A stretch of DNA of 38,385 nt, from assembly GCA_017447445.1 (NCBI GenBank), contig JAFSNK010000013.1, forward strand, positions 1 through 38,385, read 5' to 3'. Of the stretch, positions 33,511 to 38,385 are shown in pieces. Origin of the DNA: Clostridia bacterium. GTDB lineage: Bacteria; Bacillota; Clostridia; Oscillospirales; CAG-382. The position numbers were made by a program, and so were the translations under genes. The number at the start of each line of letters is the position of its first letter. Within the stretch, counting starts at the first letter, position 1. Under the pieces are notes generated by a model. That model was not told the origin of the DNA, did not search any database, and saw only the letters and a list, made by a program, of their open reading frames with translations.

Positions 33511-35568
33511 ATGAGTAAGTATCTTTATGACGCGCTTCTTAAAAAGAAACGCGAAAGCAGCGGCGCGGAGCAGAACAACAACGGCGAGGTCGCTCTGGAC
33601 GATATCTCCCGCGTTAAGGTGCTCTCGCCCGCACGCAAGGTGTTCAAACGCTTCATGCGCAACCGCCTTGCCGTCGTCGGCGCGATAATCCTTATCTGTA
33701 TGTTCGCGTTTGCGTTCCTCGGCCCGCTGTTCTACCCCTACGAGCAGGACCAGCACTTCTATAAATACGATACGCAGACTATCAACTATTCTCAGGCAAA
33801 ACGCATAGTCAACTATACCGGTTATAAAGTCGACGACGGCATCAAAGTCGATTCCGAAGTGGAAACGATGATGAACAGCAACGTCAAAGGTATGATCGCA
33901 GACGGCGTCGAAAGCAAGTTCGTTTTAGGCGCGGACGGCGCTTATACCATCGACAAGATCGCCGACAGCATCTATTCGCTTTCCAAGGCGGATTCCAAGC
34001 TTATCTGCTCCGCCGGCGTGCATTCCGTAAAGCTCGGCGTTTATTCCCGCGGCACGAAGACTTTCAGCCCCGCGCCCGGCGAGGATATCCCCGAAGGGTT
34101 CGAGGATTCGCTTAAAAACGCAAAAATGACCGGCTCAGAAGGCACCGTCGTTATCGGCGGAGTCGAATATACCTATAAACGCGGCGCGCAGAAGACCGAT
34201 CTCGATATTTTCCACCGCGTTGAAGGCATACTCTATCATTCCGGCGAAAAGGGCGGTGATTTTGAAGCCGTTCTTACCGACTCCGTCGAAAACGAAAAGG
34301 ATTTCGAGTTCGGCGGAAAGACCTATTCGCTCGTCCAGAACGGCGACGTTTTCGACGTCTACGAGCTCGGCAGCGCAAAGGTCGCTATGGTCTATACCCT
34401 TTACGCGCTCAACAAGGTCGACCTCGAAAAGGAATTCCCCGACGAAGTCCGTGTTAAAGCTCTGCTCGCGGCGGGCAAGGGCGGCGAATTCAAGGCGGAA
34501 GGGAAGACCTACTACCTCGAAAAGGATGAAGACGACCTTATAATCAAGGATTCCGGCAAAAACGTTATCGCCGATATGTCGCTTATATCCGTACGCAGGT
34601 ATTCCGGACAGGATACCATGGAATACGGGCTCAAGCGCACGGTCATAAAAAAGATCGAGGAAATGGATTCCACCGACACGCGCGAAGGCAAGTTCGTCTA
34701 TGCCATCCCGCGCCAGGATACCGAGACGGGCCAAGTCGTTTACGATGAAGACGGCAAGCTCGTTATGGACGACAGCGATCTTTATATCAACCGTTCCGAC
34801 ACCGGCGTTTACAACATCACCTGCGATCAGATCATCTTCTTAATAGATACGTACGCTCCCGTTTCCGGGACGCACATACTCGGCACCGACGGCGACGGAT
34901 ACGACGTTTTCGCCCGCGTAATGTACGGCGGACGCATTTCGCTCCTTGTCGGCTTCGTCGTTGTCTTCCTGGAGATAATACTCGGCGTTATCATGGGCGG
35001 CCTTGCCGGTTATTACGGCAAATGGGTCGATATGATAATCATGCGACTCGTCGATATATTCTACTGCATCCCGTCGCTGCCGATCCTTATCATCCTCGGC
35101 GTGCTTATGGATTATCAGCGCCTCGACCCGATACCGCGACTTATGGTCATGATGGCAACGCTCGGCATACTCGGTTGGGCCGGCGTCGCGCGTATGGTCA
35201 GGGGCCAGATACTCTCGCTCCGTGAGCAGGAGTTTATGGTCGCCGCCGAAGCCACCGGCATCAAGGTCAGCACACGTATATTCAAGCACCTCATACCCAA
35301 CGTTATGCCTCAGCTTATAGTTATCGCCACCATGGGTATGGGCGGCGTTATCCTCACGGAGTCCACGCTGTCGTTCCTCGGTCTGGGCGTCAAACACCCG
35401 CTGGCGACGTGGGGCACTATGATCAACTCCGTCTCGGACCAGACTTCCATCGCAAAATACCCCTATATCTGGATCCCGGTCGGTCTGCTCATATGCATAA
35501 CCGTCGTTGCCTTCAACTTTGTTGGCGACGGTCTGCGCGACGCGTACGACCCGCGGTCCAAGAAATAG
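33511..35568 (+). CDS. Peptide ABC transporter permease, OppC type, with large extracytoplasmic insertion
   Basis: A 685-residue OppC/DppC-type permease; usual length is about 290-320. Residues 40-75 match the N-terminal domain (KRFMRNRLAVVGAIILICMF), and residues 450-680 match the core (GTDGDGYDVFARVMYGGRISLLVG, EAA loop FMVAAEATGIKVSTRIFKHLIPN, AFNFVGDGLRDAYDPRSKK). Between them, after the first span and so on the outside, lies an insertion of roughly 370 residues. It contains several similar beta-rich segments of about 30 residues (starting near 136, 212, 264 and 325, each with a GG/GAD-x-x-Y core). It might bind the oversized substrate protein or capture peptide itself. Followed by oppD-like with AGGAGGTG at the stop. 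Confidence 0.9.
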   Translation: MSKYLYDALLKKKRESSGAEQNNNGEVALDDISRVKVLSPARKVFKRFMRNRLAVVGAIILICMFAFAFLGPLFYPYEQDQHFYKYDTQTINYSQAKRIVNYTGYKVDDGIKVDSEVETMMNSNVKGMIADGVESKFVLGADGAYTIDKIADSIYSLSKADSKLICSAGVHSVKLGVYSRGTKTFSPAPGEDIPEGFEDSLKNAKMTGSEGTVVIGGVEYTYKRGAQKTDLDIFHRVEGILYHSGEKGGDFEAVLTDSVENEKDFEFGGKTYSLVQNGDVFDVYELGSAKVAMVYTLYALNKVDLEKEFPDEVRVKALLAAGKGGEFKAEGKTYYLEKDEDDLIIKDSGKNVIADMSLISVRRYSGQDTMEYGLKRTVIKKIEEMDSTDTREGKFVYAIPRQDTETGQVVYDEDGKLVMDDSDLYINRSDTGVYNITCDQIIFLIDTYAPVSGTHILGTDGDGYDVFARVMYGGRISLLVGFVVVFLEIILGVIMGGLAGYYGKWVDMIIMRLVDIFYCIPSLPILIILGVLMDYQRLDPIPRLMVMMATLGILGWAGVARMVRGQILSLREQEFMVAAEATGIKVSTRIFKHLIPNVMPQLIVIATMGMGGVILTESTLSFLGLGVKHPLATWGTMINSVSDQTSIAKYPYIWIPVGLLICITVVAFNFVGDGLRDAYDPRSKK

Positions 35569-35580
35569 GAGGTGCCGGTA

Positions 35581-36786
35581 ATGGATAACGAAAAAACAAA
35601 AAAGAAAAAGAAATCTTCTTATATAACCACCAGTGAATCCCGCAAGATAACCAGGTTCAACCGCAGGATCACCAAAAAGCTCGAAAAAAAGCGTGAAAGC
35701 GCTTCCAAAGACCCGTCTCTTTACACCACGAAGATGAAGGACCCGGAAAACGTCGTCGAATTCGACAACGTCTGCACCTACTTCTTCACCGACGTCGGCG
35801 TTGTAAAGGCGGTGGACGGCGTAAATTTCAACATCCCCAAATGCTCCACCGTGGGCGTCGTCGGGGAATCGGGCTGCGGCAAATCCGTCACCAGTCTTTC
35901 GCTTATGCAGCTCCTTCAGCGCCCCATGGGGCAGACCGTCGGCGGCGAAATAAGGTTCAACAAGGGCGACGGCACCGCGTATAACATCGTAAACACTCCC
36001 AACTCCGTTATGGAGAAAATACGCGGCAACAAGATCTCCATGATCTTCCAGGAGCCGATGACGAGTCTCAACCCGATCTTCAAGGTCGGCAAACAGATCG
36101 ACGAAGTCATAATTCTGCACAACCCGGAAATGGAAAAGGAAGCCGTCAAGGAAAGAACGCTCGAAATGCTCGATCTCGTCGGGATCGCCAATAAAGAGGG
36201 CGTTTACGATATGTACCCGCATGAGCTTTCCGGCGGTATGCGCCAGCGTATCTGCATCGCGATAGCGCTTGCCTGCTCTCCTACGATAATCATCGCGGAC
36301 GAACCGACAACGGCGCTCGACGTTACCATCCAGGCGCAGATACTCGATCTGCTGCGCAACCTTAAAGAAAAACTCAATTCTTCTATAATGCTCATTACTC
36401 ACGACCTCGGCGTCGTCGCCGGTATGGCGGATTACGTCGTCGTTATGTACGCGGGCAGAATAGTCGAAAAGGGCACCGCGCGCGAGATATTCCACAACCC
36501 GTCGCATCCCTATACCATCGGGCTGATGAAATCCAAGCCCGTGGTGGGGCAGAAGGTGGAAGAACTTTACAACATCCCCGGCAACGTGCCCAACCCGGTC
36601 AGTATGCCCAACTACTGCTATTTCCGCGACAGGTGCGAAATGCGCTGCGACAAGTGCGACGGCGCCTATCCGCCCGAAGTCAAGATCGGCGATACGCATA
36701 TAGTTTCCTGTTACAGATATATCGATAAGGGTGAAGTGCTCGGGCAGCCGAAATCTGTGGACGTGGAGGAACTTATAAATGAATGA
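35581..36786 (+). CDS. Peptide ABC transporter ATP-binding protein, OppD/DppD type
   Basis: A 401-residue ATPase. Walker A is [10 protein letters not shown], the signature is [15 protein letters not shown] and Walker B is [17 protein letters not shown]. The oligopeptide C-terminal domain has a cysteine cluster [14 protein letters not shown], which in some OppD proteins binds an iron-sulfur cluster. An unusual lysine/arginine-rich extension of about 55 residues ([21 protein letters not shown]) precedes the ATPase domain. ATG 35581 follows AGGAGGTG; GTG 35572 is part of that site. It overlaps the next gene by 8 bases. Confidence 0.93.
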   Translation: MDNEKTKKKKKSSYITTSESRKITRFNRRITKKLEKKRESASKDPSLYTTKMKDPENVVEFDNVCTYFFTDVGVVKAVDGVNFNIPKCSTVGVVGESGCGKSVTSLSLMQLLQRPMGQTVGGEIRFNKGDGTAYNIVNTPNSVMEKIRGNKISMIFQEPMTSLNPIFKVGKQIDEVIILHNPEMEKEAVKERTLEMLDLVGIANKEGVYDMYPHELSGGMRQRICIAIALACSPTIIIADEPTTALDVTIQAQILDLLRNLKEKLNSSIMLITHDLGVVAGMADYVVVMYAGRIVEKGTAREIFHNPSHPYTIGLMKSKPVVGQKVEELYNIPGNVPNPVSMPNYCYFRDRCEMRCDKCDGAYPPEVKIGDTHIVSCYRYIDKGEVLGQPKSVDVEELINE

Positions 36787-37870
36787 GAAAGTAAACGCAT
36801 CCGCTCCGCAGTTCGACAAAGACGATATCCTCGTTGTAAACAACCTTGTAAAATGGTTCCCGATAAAAGCCGGGTTCTTCAAACGCACGGTCGGCCACGT
36901 CCGCGCGGTCGACGGCGTCAGTTTCAAGATAAAACGCAGACAGACAATGGGCCTTGTCGGCGAATCGGGCTGCGGCAAATCCACTTGCGGCAGAACGATA
37001 CTCCGCCTCATCCCCAAAACCTCCGGCGATATATTCTTCGACGGCAAGAACGTTTCGACTCTGGGCAAGGACGAAATGCGCGCTATGCGTACCCGTATGC
37101 AGATCGTCTTCCAGGACCCGTACTCCAGTCTTTCCCCGCGTCTTCCCATCGGCGAAATAATCGGCGAAGCCGTGCGCGAGCATAAGATAGTCGCGCCCGA
37201 CCAGTTCGACGATTACATCACCATGGTAATGGAGGCGTGCGGGCTTCCGGAGTATTACAAAGAGCGTTACCCGCACGAATTCTCCGGAGGTCAGCGCCAG
37301 CGTATCTGCATCGCGCGCGCTTTGGCTCTTTCGCCCGAATTCATCGTGTGCGACGAACCGGTCTCCGCGCTGGACGTTTCCATCCAGGCGCAGATAATCA
37401 ACCTGCTCAAAAAACTGCAGCAGGATTTCGGTCTCACGTATATGTTCATCTCGCACGACCTTTCCGTCGTCGAGCATATATCGGATATAGTGGGCGTTAT
37501 GTACCTCGGCGATATGGTCGAGTACGCCGAGACCGAAAAGATCTTCTCCGCACCGTTGCATCCCTATACGAAAGCGCTCTTCTCCGCTATCCCGATCCCG
37601 GATCCGGACGCGAAGATAAACCGCATAATCCTTCGCGGCAGCATCCCCAGCCCCGCAAATCCTCCGCACGGCTGCAAATTCCACACGCGCTGCGACCATT
37701 GCATGGAAGTGTGCAAATACGCCGCCCCGCAATGGAAAGAGGTTGAACCGGGCCACTTCTGCGCCTGCCATCTGTACGATAACGACGAAGAAAAGGCAAA
37801 AGCGGAAGAGATAATGGCAAAGGAAAAGGCGGAAGGCAACACCATCGAAAACGAAGCGGAAGTTCTGTGA
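36779..37870 (+). CDS. Peptide ABC transporter ATP-binding protein, OppF/DppF type
   Basis: A 363-residue ATPase partner of the OppD-type protein. Walker A is [15 protein letters not shown], the signature is FSGGQRQRICIARALAL and Walker B is FIVCDEPVSALDVSIQAQ. The C-terminal oligopeptide domain has GCKFHTRCDHCMEVC and FCACH. A glutamate/lysine-rich tail (EEKAKAEEIMAKEKAEGN) ends the protein. It uses GGAGG inside the end of the upstream gene as ribosome site. It is the last transporter gene. Confidence 0.93.
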   Translation: MNEKVNASAPQFDKDDILVVNNLVKWFPIKAGFFKRTVGHVRAVDGVSFKIKRRQTMGLVGESGCGKSTCGRTILRLIPKTSGDIFFDGKNVSTLGKDEMRAMRTRMQIVFQDPYSSLSPRLPIGEIIGEAVREHKIVAPDQFDDYITMVMEACGLPEYYKERYPHEFSGGQRQRICIARALALSPEFIVCDEPVSALDVSIQAQIINLLKKLQQDFGLTYMFISHDLSVVEHISDIVGVMYLGDMVEYAETEKIFSAPLHPYTKALFSAIPIPDPDAKINRIILRGSIPSPANPPHGCKFHTRCDHCMEVCKYAAPQWKEVEPGHFCACHLYDNDEEKAKAEEIMAKEKAEGNTIENEAEVL

Positions 37871-37872
37871 TC

Positions 37873-38202
37873 ATGGCGGAAAAGGATAACGAAAACTCCT
37901 GCCTGCCACCGGAAGGGCAAAATGGGCCCGCCGGGGAACAGGTTCCCTCCGCAGCGGAACGGCGGAAAGAAGAGATCGACGACGGCGCTCCGGTCGCGGA
38001 TATGAACGTCGAAGGAATGCCGTGGTTCGTTCGCCGCAGGTATAAAGACCGCGGCGCCCGCGCGGAAGCTCCGCAGCTTTCGCCCGAGGAAATAAAGGCA
38101 TACCGCTGGGCGGCGGTCAAATCCGCGCTCGTGGTCATCCTTGTTTACGGGCTCGTCTTCTTCGCGTTCATAGCGTTCTGCTATTTCGTCTGGTTCAAAT
38201 AA
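37873..38202 (+). CDS. Small single-span membrane protein, unknown
   Basis: A 109-residue protein: a hydrophilic, Glu/Pro-rich N-terminal half with VEGMPWFVRRRYKDRG in the middle, then one C-terminal membrane span (about residues 83-106) ending in YFVWFK. I do not recognise it. It starts 2 bases after the oppF-like stop (ATG 37873; a GTG at 37867 overlaps that gene), so it belongs to the transporter transcript and may be an accessory tail-anchored protein. Confidence 0.6.
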   Translation: MAEKDNENSCLPPEGQNGPAGEQVPSAAERRKEEIDDGAPVADMNVEGMPWFVRRRYKDRGARAEAPQLSPEEIKAYRWAAVKSALVVILVYGLVFFAFIAFCYFVWFK

Positions 38203-38275
38203 GAACGCAAAAAACCGCTTTACGCGTCGATTTTCAAAAGCATAAAAAACCGACTGAGGTAAGGAATGATATAAT

Positions 38276-38329
38276 CCCCATAGAGTAGACACTTGAAAAA
38301 ACAAAAATTCAAGGACTACAATATGGGGG
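38276..38329 (+). promoter_or_regulatory. Nested stem-loop covering the transposase ribosome site
   Basis: CCCCATA (38276-38282) pairs with TATGGGG (38322-38328), GTAG (38285-38288) with CTAC (38316-38319), and CTTGAA (38292-38297) with TTCAAG (38308-38313). The right arm contains the GGGGG ribosome site, so transcripts entering from outside would hide it. A -10-like TATAAT lies at 38270-38275. Confidence 0.5.
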
Positions 38330-38336
38330 TTATTTT

Positions 38337-38385
38337 ATGTCAAGGAGAAAGAACAAGAAATACAGCAAAGAATTAAGGCTTGAGG
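38337..38385 (+). CDS. Transposase OrfA, N-terminal fragment (runs off the window)
   Basis: Only 16 codons are visible: MSRRKNKKYSKELRLE. This basic opening followed by YSKE-L-LE is typical of the helix-turn-helix OrfA of IS3-family transposases. GGGGG lies 7 bases before the ATG. Confidence 0.6.
   Translation, partial: MSRRKNKKYSKELRLE

Larger units (their letters stand above)
38267..38385 (+). mobile_element. Left end of a probable IS3-family insertion sequence (truncated by window)
   Basis: A GTAGACACTTGAAAA-type terminus, typical of IS3-family ends, lies at 38285-38300, and a transposase start follows at 38337. The outer boundary is somewhere between 38267 and 38284; the target duplication and right end lie outside the window. 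Confidence 0.55.

Noticed and set aside
34840..37149. Long minus-strand open frame opposite the transporter genes
   Set aside because: It spans the ends of three well-supported plus-strand genes and shows no domain; it is a by-product of GC-biased codon use.

Overview
The window looks like a chromosomal segment of a moderately GC-rich anaerobic Firmicute, most likely an uncultured class Clostridia (Oscillospiraceae/Christensenellales-like) gut bacterium. This rests on AGGAGG-type ribosome sites, sigma-A promoters with 17-base spacers, frequent TTG/GTG starts, an indolepyruvate:ferredoxin oxidoreductase cluster, clostridial lipoproteins and glycosidases, and a Firmicutes-style oligopeptide ABC operon. 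The taxonomic call is inference; no rRNA gene is present.

Layout. Bases 1-330 hold a hairpin followed by a modular array of small GC hairpins joined by a fixed 9-base linker, next to an AT-rich acetyltransferase gene that looks foreign. A Cys-rich DUF3795 gene and a small membrane-protein gene follow. On the minus strand, 7582 to 1851 is one operon for aryl/acyl-CoA metabolism (acyl-CoA synthetase, iorA, iorB, phenylacetate-CoA ligase, ACT protein). Next come an XRE regulator, a minus-strand group (ilvE, DUF3810 metalloprotease-like membrane protein with a minisatellite-encoded acidic tail, unknown membrane protein), a G5-M23 peptidase gene behind four 11-bp-phased TTCAYA repeats, a ceramidase-like gene and nadE.

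Bases 15739-25145 carry the F1Fo ATP synthase operon: atpI-like, atpB, atpE, atpF, a triple-domain b'-delta-alpha gene, atpG, atpD, atpC, then an overlapping GH20 hexosaminidase gene. No separate delta or alpha gene lies in the operon. The fused protein keeps a membrane anchor and the delta C-terminal domain but has no recognisable delta N-terminal domain. Epsilon lacks its C-terminal helices. Because F1 contains three alpha subunits, the fusion raises the question of three b'-delta stalk modules per enzyme, or of processing. This is the most unusual feature of the window.

Bases 25165-29969 carry a GHL10-type lipoprotein, a CCA-adding enzyme, tRNA-Thr(CGU), a second hairpin array with the same topology as the first but a different linker word, a C39-type peptidase lipoprotein and a small membrane protein. 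Bases 30028-37870 are a complete peptide ABC importer operon (binding protein, two permeases, two ATPases) in which the second permease carries a huge extracytoplasmic insertion and the binding protein is also oversized. A small membrane-protein gene follows, and the window ends in the left end of a probable IS3-family element.
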